64,000 nt of DNA, from NCBI RefSeq assembly GCF_040412425.1, contig NC_089783.1:44443625-44507624 (forward strand). The letters run 5' to 3'. Under the pieces are notes generated by a model. It saw only the letters and a list, made by a program, of their open reading frames with translations. It made no database searches and was not told the DNA's origin. Position numbers and translations under genes: made by a program. Source of the DNA: Macrobrachium rosenbergii (taxonomy: Eukaryota; Arthropoda; Malacostraca; Decapoda; Palaemonidae). The stretch's first letter is position 1. The number at the start of each line of letters is the position of its first letter. Below, in pieces: positions 12,101 through 24,800 of this stretch.

Positions 12101-15100
12101 TAGATGTGACAATATTAAATGATTTTTGTGGCCATTGATGATGATACCTTTTTCTTATCTTGCTGCTAAGGCATTGGGTAATGGATGTAGTAGTTTTTAT
12201 TTAGCCCAGGTCAGTAGGCAAATGACCAACTTCCAGCCCAGAGTTGCAAAAGTAGTACTTGTTGAATAAACATTGCAAGGCTGCTTTAAATTGTGGAGGC
12301 AGATTTAAAGAAAAATTAACAGCAAAAAGACAGATAAGGTTATTAGGTAAGTCATTTTCTTTCTACTGTATTGAAGGAAACTAAATGAACAGATGATGCC
12401 ATTATGAAACTTACTTGGAATTTTTAAGTTATCTTTCAGATTTTGATATTGGAAATAATCTGAGCACCCAGAATATTGAAAAAGAAGATACATAGCAGGT
12501 TTATTGTCATTGCAGTTAACTAATTTAAAGCAATAACTTTTCCGGAGAATTTTCAAGAACAGGTAGTATCAGTGATTAAGAAATGCTTAATACAGCCAGC
12601 TCTTCTTACAGGATGATTGGACAGCCACGGTGATGAACAACACATTTGTTGTTCATGTTTATTATTAAAGTTGATAAGTGTACTAATGTTTTTGAATTTA
12701 TACAATCCTCTCAATTCCATGAGAGCAAAAATTACAGAAAACAATTTTTCCACATTTATGATATGTCTATAGGTGATGGCCAGAGGTAGAGATATTTGCA
12801 AGTAGGCAACCCTCAGAATGATTATCATTTATGTTCATGGTTTTTAATGCAATTGCCAGCAGTTGGTCTGACCTAATGTGGGAGTTGAGAGAGCATCTTG
12901 CATTGACCTGAATAACATACTGAGCTTTGCATGACTTACTGATGTATGTGGATTGCATCCTTGATGAAACTCTACTCCATTTTGAAACTAATAAAGAGGG
13001 CAGGGTTAAAGTGCACTTTTGCATTAAATAAAATAAACATAAAGTTGAAAGAGAGGTTGCAGTTTGGGATTTTAACATGAAAATACTTTACCCAATTTTT
13101 GGTTATCCTCTGTATGGTTTTAAAGACAAATGTAGAACTAGATCATTTTCAGAAATTTTAGGTGACATTTTGCGTTAGTTGGAGTAAGGAAGATTTCAGG
13201 AACTTAGCAAAAAGTTTGCTGCGACAAGGAATTACTATTTTTAGATAGGTATTTAGTTGCTTATTGGTGCTTATCAAGCTACAATTTTTATTTTTCTTTC
13301 AGCGAGGGCCCAAAAAGAAGGGTGTTGGAAAGACGCCTTCAAAACCTATGAAAAACACAAAGAAAGATGAGGATGATACCACTGGAAAGCCCTATTCTTG
13401 TGAATGTAAGGATTCTAAATTTGCTTCTGTACTCTTTTTAATGGACATAAAGAACAGTTTTAACAATAGATCAGTCAGCATTTGATGGGAAAGCAGTAGA
13501 ATCAGGTACTTTTATGGATTTATAATTTAATAGGAAGCTCTGTTATATTTTTTTCCCATAACAGAACTTCCTATTATCCTGTTTGGTATTAAAATCAAAA
13601 CCATATTTTTACAAAAAATGTTTTGGTGTTGGCTAATTCTTGGAATTGCAATATTTGAAGTTGATGGTTCATGTCCTAAAATGACATGTATTGCATATAT
13701 AATGTTATTTCTATAACCTTCCGTACTTGAAACAGGTAAGTGTTACATATGAATATATATATATATATAAGGGATTGGAATAGATCACTGACTTTAATTT
13801 GAACTAAATGTTGGATCTGAGAGGGTTGTCTGCCACAAAAGTTCTTGCAACACATTTGGAATTATGCCAAAACAGATATTCTTAATGAATTGAGGTGTGT
13901 AAATAATATTGTGTTCTTGGCAGTTGTGATAAAGTGAAGCATTGAGAATAAATGATAATTTAATTTGGTAGGCTATAGTAAATTTTAACACAGTCTTAGC
14001 CTACCATAACTTCCAAGTCAATTTTTACATAGTCATGTTGATAAGTGAAGAACAATTTAAACTTAATATCCAAACTATCTTCATCTGAATTTGTGTCTTC
14101 TTGGTAATAAGCCACATTACTTGCTTTATTTTTTTTTATGATAATTTTTCATGTTTCACTAGTAGATGGTTATACAGTACAGTAGTTTGTGTTTTTATAG
14201 CAGATAAATGATCATTACATGAAAAAATGAAAATATTGTAATGTCAAAACCAAAATAAGAAAATGTATTTATTTAGTTCTTAAGATGCAGCAATTCTGAA
14301 AATGCAAAGTACCATCTGTAAATGGTACTTAACCCTTTAAAGGAAATAACTCGTATAGAATGCTTGAAGTGTGCCATATTTAACTTTGTTAACCATCAAA
14401 AGTTTTAGAAGTGGTATTGTTATTGTTGAAATCTTACTGCAGTGAAGAAGTGGTAGGTTTTGTTCAGTGGTATATCTGTTAAAGTGCTATTTTTTTCTCT
14501 ACAATGGAACATAATAGCTTTTATCTTCGAAAACTGATAGTACGTACAAGCAGCAATGTTTTGCATATTTTTTGTCAAGGCTGAAATCCTAGTCACCATA
14601 CTTACGTGAGTCAAGACTGAGATGCCTGTACTGTGCAAAAGAGCCATTGAGTTTGTAGTATTGTGTTTTCCCAACTAGAATTGCAGCTTGGCTTGTAATA
14701 ATTATAATAATAATAATAATAATAATATAGCGCAGTAGTGGAGTGGATGAAGGCTGAACCCCGCAGCATAGACCAGAAAACTAGGAAACACATGACAATA
14801 CACAAAGCACTACACTCAAGAGCAAATACAGACAGACTATACATAACATGAAAGGAAGTGGGGAGAGGGCTACTAAGCATAGAGGACTGTGTCAGCATCG
14901 AGAGCAGAGTACTGGGGCAATAACTGAAAACCAGTGAAGGTGAGTGCTAAGGAGTGCATGGAAAGAAGGACTGATAAAAGTAGATGAAAACCCAGAAATA
15001 TATAGAAACCCAGAAATATAGAGAGACAGGATAATGAAAAACAGAACAGAGGAATGGTACAACAAACCAATGCATGGACAGTACATGAGACAGATAAAGA

Positions 15101-15802
15101 ACTGGCCAGCAATGAAACATGGCAGTGGCTACATAGGGCAGAACTCAAGAAGGAAACAGGAAGTGCAATATGAAAGGTGAGACCATAAACCACATAGCAA
15201 GCAAATGTCCAGTGCTTGCACAGAACCAGTCCAAAAAGAGGCATGATTCATTAGCAAAAGCCCTCCACTGGAGCCTGTGCAAGAAACACCAGCTAGCTTG
15301 CAGTAATAAGAGGTATGAACACCAACCTGAGGGAGTGACAGAAAATGACCAGGCAAAGATCCTCTGGGACTATGGTATCAGAACAGATAGGGTGATATGT
15401 GCCAGTAGACCAGCGGTGATGTTGATTATAAAATCAAGAAGAAAGTGTCAGTCATTGATGTCGCAATACCATGGGACACCAGAGTAGATGAAAAAGAAAG
15501 AGAAAAAATTGATAAGTATCAAGACCTGAAAATCAAAATAAGAAGGATATGGGATATGCCAGTGGAAATTTTACCCATAATCTTATGAACACTAGGCATG
15601 ATCCAAAATCCCTGAAAAGGAATCTGGAAAAAGTAGATGCTGAAGTAGCTCCAGGACTCGTACAGAAGAGTGTGCTACCAGAAACAGTGCACATAGTGAG
15701 AAAAGTGATGGACTCCTAATGAGGCAGGATGCAACCTGAAACCCCACTATAAATACCACCCAGTCGAATAGGATGACCGAGATAAAAATAATAATGAATA
15801 AT

Positions 15803-15842
<40 letters not shown>

Positions 15843-18800
15843 GTAGTAGTAATAATAATAGTAATAATAACAATATGATGACCTGGATATCAAAGGAGGC
15901 TAAAATACCTCAGTTTATAATTTAATTAAAAGTTATGGTTAAGGGGTTAATCAGTAGAAAGATCTTGGACAATCAAAGTTATAGTAATGAGAATCACCAT
16001 GGGCAGGCAGTGGTAATGAGTAAGGGAGAATAATAGAAGAATAAGGCTATAAAAGTGAGAATGCACAAAACTAATTCCCTTGATTAGTGACCAAACCAGA
16101 TTCATTGATTCTTGAGAGAATCTGATCTTTTTAATGAGATATAATGTTGTATATTTATTAAAGATTTGTCATATTTATTTTATATATATATATTTTAAAT
16201 ATAAAATTTTTATGCATATTTATTTTTATGGTTTCTATCTAATATCATTCTTCATTTTTATGTTTGTATTTTAACACTGAATTTTACTAGTACAGTATGT
16301 TATCATTCACCTTTTCATTATCATACTAGTACAGTATGTTATCATTCACCTTTTCATTATCAATCACATTATTAATTTGTATATTTCATCTTCATCACTG
16401 TGCTGAATAATCCTGATGGGTTCCGACACTTGGTCTTCAAGACTTAAATTTCATAATCAATCAATCAATCAATCAAAACTAGCCACTGTGGGAACTAACT
16501 GCATTACTTGCATTGTGTTAGCTGTGATCCATATTGATTATCATGCTGTTATTAAAGCATCTTTATGCTGAGGCCATCTCAAAAGCCTTGGAGATAGCAT
16601 AAAATTTCTTAAAAGGTCATGGGCTAGGGTAAGCAAATGTGAAATACAACAGATCACTAGTCAGCTGTACTTAATGAAATCCTCCTGATGACAAGAGAAG
16701 ATTGTAAGTTTATTTGAGAAGGTTATAAGATACATGGAAGAATTTTTAGAATTTTAACATGAAATGACATTTTAGGTAGGTGAAACCATAGTTACTTTTG
16801 TGTATTTAAACCATAGTTACTTTTGTGTATTTTGATGAAATGGCAACATGCATATTTTGCTTGTATTTTTCTGTACTTAATTTATCATGTATTTCTTGGT
16901 TTTAAAAGGTATTTCTTAATAAGTGAAACTTTTTGTTGCCCTTTTTCAGTGTGTGGGATGCGGTATAAAACAAGGCCTGGTCTTACATATCATTATGCTC
17001 ACTCCCACAAAGAAGATGACAAAGAAGATAGTAAACCTAAGGCTCCAACTAGATCTTCAGAGCCACCTCAGGCTAGTGAACCAAATCCTGACTATTTAAG
17101 TGGTGCACCTCAGCCTACTGCTACACCTAATTGGGGTAAGATTTGCAATAGTTAGAATTTAATGTTATAGGTTAATGCTTAACATTATCCCATTTTTTTT
17201 ACAGGTAACTCATTTATGGGTGAAATTTTTGTGGAATACTGCTACTGTTGCATATGTTGTATTCATAAAGGACATCTTGAGAGAGAAAATAGGCCGAGTC
17301 CACTAAATTGTTTTTGCCAAACTGGTCAAGTTGCATGGACATTGAGTGGTGCATTGCTGCTAGAATTTATGACGTGTTGAAAGATGATAGATGAGAATTG
17401 CCCACTAAATTGGGCCCTGCACATTCTCACTTCTCAAATGCACTTGCTCCTTGACACAGATTTGTCATAATAAACTTGTTTATAGAGTGGTTTTCTATTG
17501 CTCTTTTGGTATTTTATAAAGGAAATCTTGAAAAAGAAAATGTAATAGATGTGATGTGGAAACATGGTCTTACAAATTATAAACCCCCTTACTTGTATGT
17601 TGAGTTGCCAATGTTTCTTGAACAAATTGAGTGTTGTGTTGCCACAAAAGTTTAAATGGTGGAAGGAGGATATGTGAGATCTCTCTACTAAATTTGGCAA
17701 TACCTCACTTAGCCAACCTTTCAGCTAAGAAAGGGATTTCAGTCTGTAGCCAAGTCTCTGGCTCAAGGAAAGAGGAGAATGTGAAGCAGTTGTCTGCCTA
17801 AAAACATCTCTTCTGCCAGTGGGGGCTTGTCTCCAGGGATTCTGGAGGGCATTGAAGAAGATAGGGTTGAGCCATTGTGGTGTTGGATGTGATTTGATTT
17901 GGATATTGAGTCACTTGCCTAGAGGCTAGTCCCTTCCACCCGGTAGATTTTGGGTGTATAGTAGAGTTTGTGATCAGGATGCAAGTGATCAAGGACGTGA
18001 TAGACAGATCACCAGGGTTGTACAGTTGTCCATTTGTAGCCTTGATGGTGACAAAAGGTTAATGCCTGATCATCAGCCTCAGCTGAATAAATGAGTTCCT
18101 GCAGAAGACTCCCTTTAAGCTGGCATCAGGAACCAAAACGTGATGACAATTTTAGTAACCATAATTCAATCAATCTTCCTCAAGAATGGAGATGAGGGAG
18201 TCAGTGAGGCTGTCCTTCAGGAACAGGGACTTCATGCCATTCTTGGACATCCAGGCTGCAATCTTCCACTTCCTGTTACATTGAGGCTTGAGGCAGCACC
18301 AGTGTTTCATCTGGTGGGGGGTTAGGTATTCATCATTCCATGTCTGTGTTTTAGCCAGTAACAGTGATGAAGTCTATACACAGCCTTTGGAACTAGTGGT
18401 ACCCAGGGTACACCATTCCAGTCTAAGGTTGTGGAGGTATCTGGATGGCTGTTGTTCTTAGCAGAAAGAGCAACAGAAATGAGGCAGAAGTTGGACTGTT
18501 TTTGTGACTTAAGCTGCACCAGGATGTGGAAATCAATTGGAAGAAGTCAGGTTCAGTCCCATCAGTGTATGTGATTTTATTTGGGGATGGAGATCAGCAC
18601 TTAAGCAGACAGGAATCAAGACTACTACCAATGATTCAGGAGTTCCAACATCAGCCAAGTCCTATAGTTGCAGCTCACAAAGTTTTTGTCAACAGTGTCT
18701 CTTTCAAATATCCACCCTCTGTAGCGTCAGAGGGACTGCTGTAAGATTTCATGCCAAACAGTTCATGCTGATGGTTTGAAAACTCTTATCAGTTGTAGGA

Positions 18801-21800
18801 TTTTTGGCCATGACACCTTATAAAAAATAAAATACATTTTTTAACAAACCATGCTTATGGTATCATAGCAGAACACTTGATAGTATGCCACCAAAAATAT
18901 TATTTTTAGTGACTTGGGAAGTGCTGTAGTAGCCGTTCCACACTCATCTTGAAAATTCTCATGTACAGAACATTACATGTTCATTTCATAAATTATATGA
19001 AAATGGTTTAAAGGATATGTTGGGGACCTGCTCTTTTTGTATCAGTGAAAATGAAGATGCTGAAAAAGCACTGACAGTTGCAACTACTATGCACAGATCA
19101 AAAGAAAATTCCTGTGACTGGGTATTTGACATCTCTAAAATAGTCGTCTTTAATAAGTGACACTCTTTGGAAAAGTGAATCTGAAAACAAATTACAACAG
19201 GTAAGGCCTTTGGATTATGACATTCTTCTGACAAAAAAGAGCACAACTTTAAAGTGATTTTACCTCAACTTCAAATTGCTCACTCATTTAACCAATGGGT
19301 ACCTTGCAAAGTAGGCATGATGGCTCTGTCCCTGTATGCAAAGAATGCAGGTTAACACTAACAGTTAAGCATTTTGTACTAAATGATTGTCCAAACTTCA
19401 ATCAACAATATACTTAAAATTTTGGAAATATATTGGCCTAGAATATTTTGTCTGTCATTATTTTTTATGTATTCAATTAGCATATTTTACAATATCTTAA
19501 GCAAAATTGCCTAGAGTAGATAGTATTCCTTTTTTCAATAGTGGTTCACCTACACCAGTAAGCTTTGCAGAATTTAGGTTTGGATGGGTTTTTCAGGACA
19601 GCAGTTAGGGGACTAGCACCTAATATTGAACAGCAGTTTGTATGTATTAAGAATATTGCATTAGATCCAAAATTAAAATTACATGAAAGTGAATTGTATA
19701 TTGTTGTGGTTGGTTTGCCTAGGAATGGAGTTTTGTTTTATCTCACAGAATAATGAAATTGTATATTCTTGAGAATATGGTTGTATTTTTATTTTTCATT
19801 GATGAGCTATTTAATTCATGTCTTCAGAAATCAGTGCTCTATTATGTAGATACGACATGTTTGTTTCCATATCAGAATGTTCTTATTCATATATAGGTTT
19901 TGCTGTTTGAGAATGTCTTCAGATTCACTGTATTTAATCAGGACGTTCCTCTGGCCGTCGAGCTGGAGTCAACCCTGTAGGGGCTGGACCAGCAGTACCG
20001 TCAGCTTTGTCGTCTCCCACTGAACACACTCCTGTTGAAAAAGGTGCTAGCAAGAAGAAAGTGTCTGCATCTCCGTATTGTGACTTCTGCCTTGGAGATT
20101 CGTCTGAAAATAAGAAAACTGGGTCTCCTGAAAGTCTTGTGTCATGCGCTGATTGTGGACGTTCAGGTATGTGTTGTTGGCCTTTATTACAATAAAAATT
20201 CCGAACATAATATGAATCTTCAGATGTAGTTTCAAGGATTTCCAACTGCTGTTGAGTATTAGAAGAAATTGAAATATGTAAACTTATTAATTTTATTTTA
20301 AATGACATTCACAGTAGGACCTCTTAATTATAATTTTTTTTAATATTCATTAAAACCATGTTTAAATAATAGGATATTAATTATAAGCATGGTAAAATAA
20401 TACTCTGTAATACTTAGTACTATTGTGTACAAGATAAAAACATTTAATGATCACTGAAATATTAAAAATGTATTAAAATTAGATACAGATGTTGTAATAA
20501 GATTTGTTGTTAAACATACTAATCAGTACAGTTAATGGTATAATTTTGAAAATTGAGGCAGGTTTATTTTTCACTGTTGCAAGTAAATAACACTACAGTA
20601 CATACCTGTACAATTTAAGCTTGAAAATAACATAAATTATTTTCACTAAATAAAACCAGCTTCTCATACAAATTCAGTCATTAATGATTTTATTCCATGC
20701 AATAGCTCTTGTAGTCACATCGACCTGTTAATTTGTTTATATTAGATAATGCTGCCATGTTGGTGGTGTCACACCAAAAAAAAGCAGGTACTAAAGTATA
20801 TAATTTCTGCAATGGCTGTTTGCCACCAAAGATAATGTGAGTGAGAAAATTAATTTCTTCACAAATCTGTTACAAGTAGACATTAATCTGCCTACCTGTA
20901 ATCTGATCCCTTCACTAATTTGGCACTGTTTTAAAATTCATCAGGCTACCATAATTTGAAGTTTCCGGGCTTACTGCACAGTGTTTTAGATGCTTTAGGT
21001 CTTTTCTAGCATTTACTTTTGCTTTATCTAGTTATGGCTCCAAGGAATAGAAGCAGTACATCCCACACTGTAAAATTCAGTGCATTTTCCATGTCCAAAC
21101 TGCAACACAAAAGGCTTAGTCATCAAAACATTAGACAGCGATTCACAAAGGAAAGTAATTATTGAAAAATACAAAGAATTCACTTTCTTTTAGGATGAGA
21201 ATAAAGTAAGACCTTTGTCATATCTGTAAATCTTGGTATATTTTTTAAAATTAAACTTAAAGTCCTTAAGGGGATTGGCTGGCTGAAAACATTGAAATTT
21301 GGAAAAATTTACAATCTGAAAATATTCTAGAAGCTTTCTATGGCATTGACAAATCTTTATACTAAGTTTTTTGTCAAAATTCACCTTACATTTATAGTAC
21401 TGTAATTGGTATTTTCTAATCTCATCTCAAAAAACCAGAACTAGTGATGCATTAACTTAGTGTGATATATTTTTTATTATAATAGTAAAGCACAATAACT
21501 TCCTAAGAGATAGACCTCTGTAAATATGATTAATGGCAATTCTCCTATTGATTTAAAGTGGGAATACATGCCTCATGGCTTTCATAGTTGAGTTTCATGC
21601 AACAGAACAGTGATGAGGTTGGTACACTTTTTACCACTGAAGATCATTATCTTCATATTTGTCCTATTTATCAACATTTATAGTAAATTTTGACCTTGCC
21701 TTAGAGAAAACAGCAAATCAAACATCTTTAAGGAAGAAAGAAGGGGCGTCAGAAAAAATTACTAGCTTGAGTTGCTATGAAACCCTTTCCTTTGAAAATA

Positions 21801-24800
21801 ATGCTCAGCTGCATGATAACCGAAAATAATAGGGCTGGGGATCATCACTTATGATTAAATATGAAAAAACATTGAAGTTTTGTATTAATAATATCCAAAA
21901 CTAATAATTAAATGCATAATATTTATCACTTCTTTGTGGTTGCATTCAATGTAAGTCATAAATTTTGTAAGGCTTTATCTCAAAACATAAGTTATTCATC
22001 TTTGAAACCATCTTTTTATTATTTTTTAGTTTTAATAATATTCCTTTTATAACATGGCAAGATCTGTCAAGTAAGACATCACATAGTTTATTTTTGTTAT
22101 CTTTAAAATATATTTTTGGTATCTTTGAAATATAGAATTGTCAGTTGTCTTTTTCTTGTTTTTGAGGGGCATTATTAGTTATAAAAATTTAAAAATTCAT
22201 ACTCCACAAAGAATGATTTTCAAAGAAAAAATCTTCCCCATCATGTAGTTATATACCAGGACTTTTATGGTATATATATCATGGAGGCGAAACAATCAGC
22301 AAAGAGAAGTAGAATTTTGAAAATTGCACAGAAATAGCTATTTATTGGAAAAGTCTAAGGTGTCACAAGCCCAAGGGTCACTGACAACTTCCATGGCTAA
22401 AATGGATGTACACTGTAAGAGGTTCTTCATGACCTAACAATTTCATGGTCAGAGCAAAAATAAAGAAAAAAAGATCCAGCCAGTCTCCTTAAGATTTACA
22501 AGGATTAGTGTTCCCATTGTTATAGGAAATGAAGAGATAAAAATTTGTACAAGGACAGATTATTTATATCAAGTTCCTGGTTAATCTTCTGACTACTCAA
22601 CCAGTCTGGTTTGTTGTAGTTAAGCTGCCAATCTGCTGCTCAGTAGGTGTCGTTAATCCTAGGTTTGGGTCATGAAGGTGAGTTATTTGGCCTTGCATCA
22701 GTCCAAGGAACAAGTCCAGATTATTCAGTTAAGTATGAAATATGATTTTTATGTTTCCAGACTTGGATGTATCTATTAATGAAATGGATGCATCTCATTA
22801 ATAATGAAATCCAATAAGTTGAAGTCCATAAGTTGAGGTGCCAGTGTACTCCAATCTGGAAATGGGCTGTACTTTTAGTTATAAAGAATGTGTTAAACAG
22901 CTTGTTATTGAGTAAATGATTAAAGGTTATATTGGGAAATGTCACTCCCCTTCTCTTCTTTCTATACTAGAGATATATCGTTCGTTTTTCGTAATACTTA
23001 GGTCTTGTGTTGGTGGCCAAGCAAGTACTTCCCTGTTGAAATATGTATTTGCAACTTTTGCCAACTTTCATGACCTATCGTTGCTTTTAAAGAACCATTC
23101 TTACCACTGTGAGCAATAGGCAGAACCTTTGATGAGAAATTGTGATTTGCAATTATCCTTTGGATAGATAGTCTTTTTAGACCTTTTACTTCAGTTTAAA
23201 AGTCCTTTGTTATTGCATAATGAATAATTAGACACATTTGTGCATTTTGAAGAGAATTATTTGAATTTTGTCATTAAGGATTGTAGAAGTCAAGAACTTG
23301 GTAGTCTTCACTCTTCCCCCCCCCCTCAGTATTTGTAGATTAACAATATGCACTTTATTTGTACACTGGGAGACTATGGAAAACAATTTTTGCATTTCAA
23401 GGCCTTATTTAGCAGGTATTCTCTTCTTTGCTTTGTTTGTTAGTTGACAGACTGTCTGTACACTGTACTCTGTAACAAAGTGATGGTCATGGCACAGAAG
23501 ATGAAATGTCTCCAATAGGTTGGCTTAGTACAGTACTGTACCCTAGTTAACAAGGCTGTTTGGACATGACAATGTGAAATAGCTAGTTGATTGGACAAAC
23601 TCGTGCATGGCTTTGCGGCCTAACCTGATAATCAAATCAACCTTCATAGACAAGCTAAGAAATGCATTAGGGAAGTATGTATAAAAGTAAGGATTATTTG
23701 AAATTTTCAATGCAATAAAAAGGTTTATTTTTTACAGGCCATCCTACTTGCCTTCAGTTTACAGCTAATATGATGAAAAGTGTTGTAAAGTACCGATGGC
23801 AGTGTATTGAATGCAAAACCTGCACATTATGTGGGACTTCGGAAAATGACGTAAGTACAAGACCTAAGTGGTACAATTTCAGTAGCATGGAGAAACTGTT
23901 CCTACATATTATACCAATCATAGTGTATTTTACATAAGTTTATCTGCTACTAAGAGGTACTAATGGTAGTTAACAAGAATGTGGTAATTCTAGGATTTAA
24001 CTGCTCCACGCACAATAGGTAGCTGTGTTTCTTCCAGTCAGGCCATGATACAAACATAAGCTTTTGTAATACAAACCAGTGATTTAATTTTTGTAACGGT
24101 CCATTGAGTATTATGCAGAAAATGAGGCATGTTTCATTATCTGCCCCCATAATCAACAGACTGATTTCAGTTTTCCTGTCAGGATTTTCAGTTGGAAGAT
24201 AGTCTTTTACTTCATTGTGTATTCCTCTTTGTGTCAGGGTAAAGCCTAATACAGCAGTTTGGCTCATTGCCAACTGAATGCTACTGGATGCTTCTTTTCG
24301 ACTTCTATGGATGAAGGGTATAAAACATGTTTTTAACACGGAAAGTATATTGCGTATCTTAATTTTCTCTCTGTGATGTATGCTGGAGATTCTGTACCTA
24401 TATTATGAGCATCTTAACATTTGTGCCAATCTTAATTACTGCTATGATTTTATGATAGTTTACATTTCTTTTACCTGTATTTACTGATTTACAATACGTG
24501 AGTAAGAAATGTATTTTCTTATGCAATGATGGATATTTTACCATTTTATATTGAACTGATCCAAAATATTTATCTAGTATGAAAGATGATCACAGATGAT
24601 GGTTGGATGATGCACCAAATCCCTATGTGGCTACAAATTAGTATGCTGAATAACAGAAAGCCAGACCTCTAGTGCCACTAGCTTTTGCAATGTTTTTGCT
24701 GTCCTTTGTGATCTACAACTAAGTACTGTATTGTGCCTCTTTGGCTACTGTGATGATTGCCAACGTTAAACTAGTTTAGTTTGATAAAATTATCCTGCAT

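Larger units (their letters stand above)
14696..15871 (+). mobile_element. R4/Dong-like non-LTR retrotransposon relic in (TAA)n
   Basis: About 1.06 kb of element (14729-15784) lies between (TAA)n tracts at 14696-14728 and 15785-15871. Frames on the + strand read [24 protein letters not shown] and [12 protein letters not shown] segments, then a CCHC-like remnant ([10 protein letters not shown]), [13 protein letters not shown], and after a frameshift [12 protein letters not shown] and [10 protein letters not shown]. This order is the C-terminal part of LINEs with a restriction-like (PD-D/E-x-K) endonuclease. The Dong family is known to target TAA repeats. The usual R-R-P-D box reads S-R-P-A, and the frame is broken. 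No RT is present. Confidence 0.75.

Noticed and set aside
12305..13078. Three consecutive minus-strand frames suggesting a gene
   Set aside because: No motif, no shared splice logic, AT-biased composition.
14611..15356. Minus-strand frames of 64-123 codons
   Set aside because: Antisense shadows of the R4/Dong-like relic, whose coding matches are on the + strand.
15592..15873. Minus-strand poly-leucine protein
   Set aside because: Translation of the (TAA)n microsatellite; no real coding signal.
20007..20308. Alternative frames on both strands over 20.0-20.3 kb
   Set aside because: They overlap the d4 PHD1 exon; the spliced frame has the family match.
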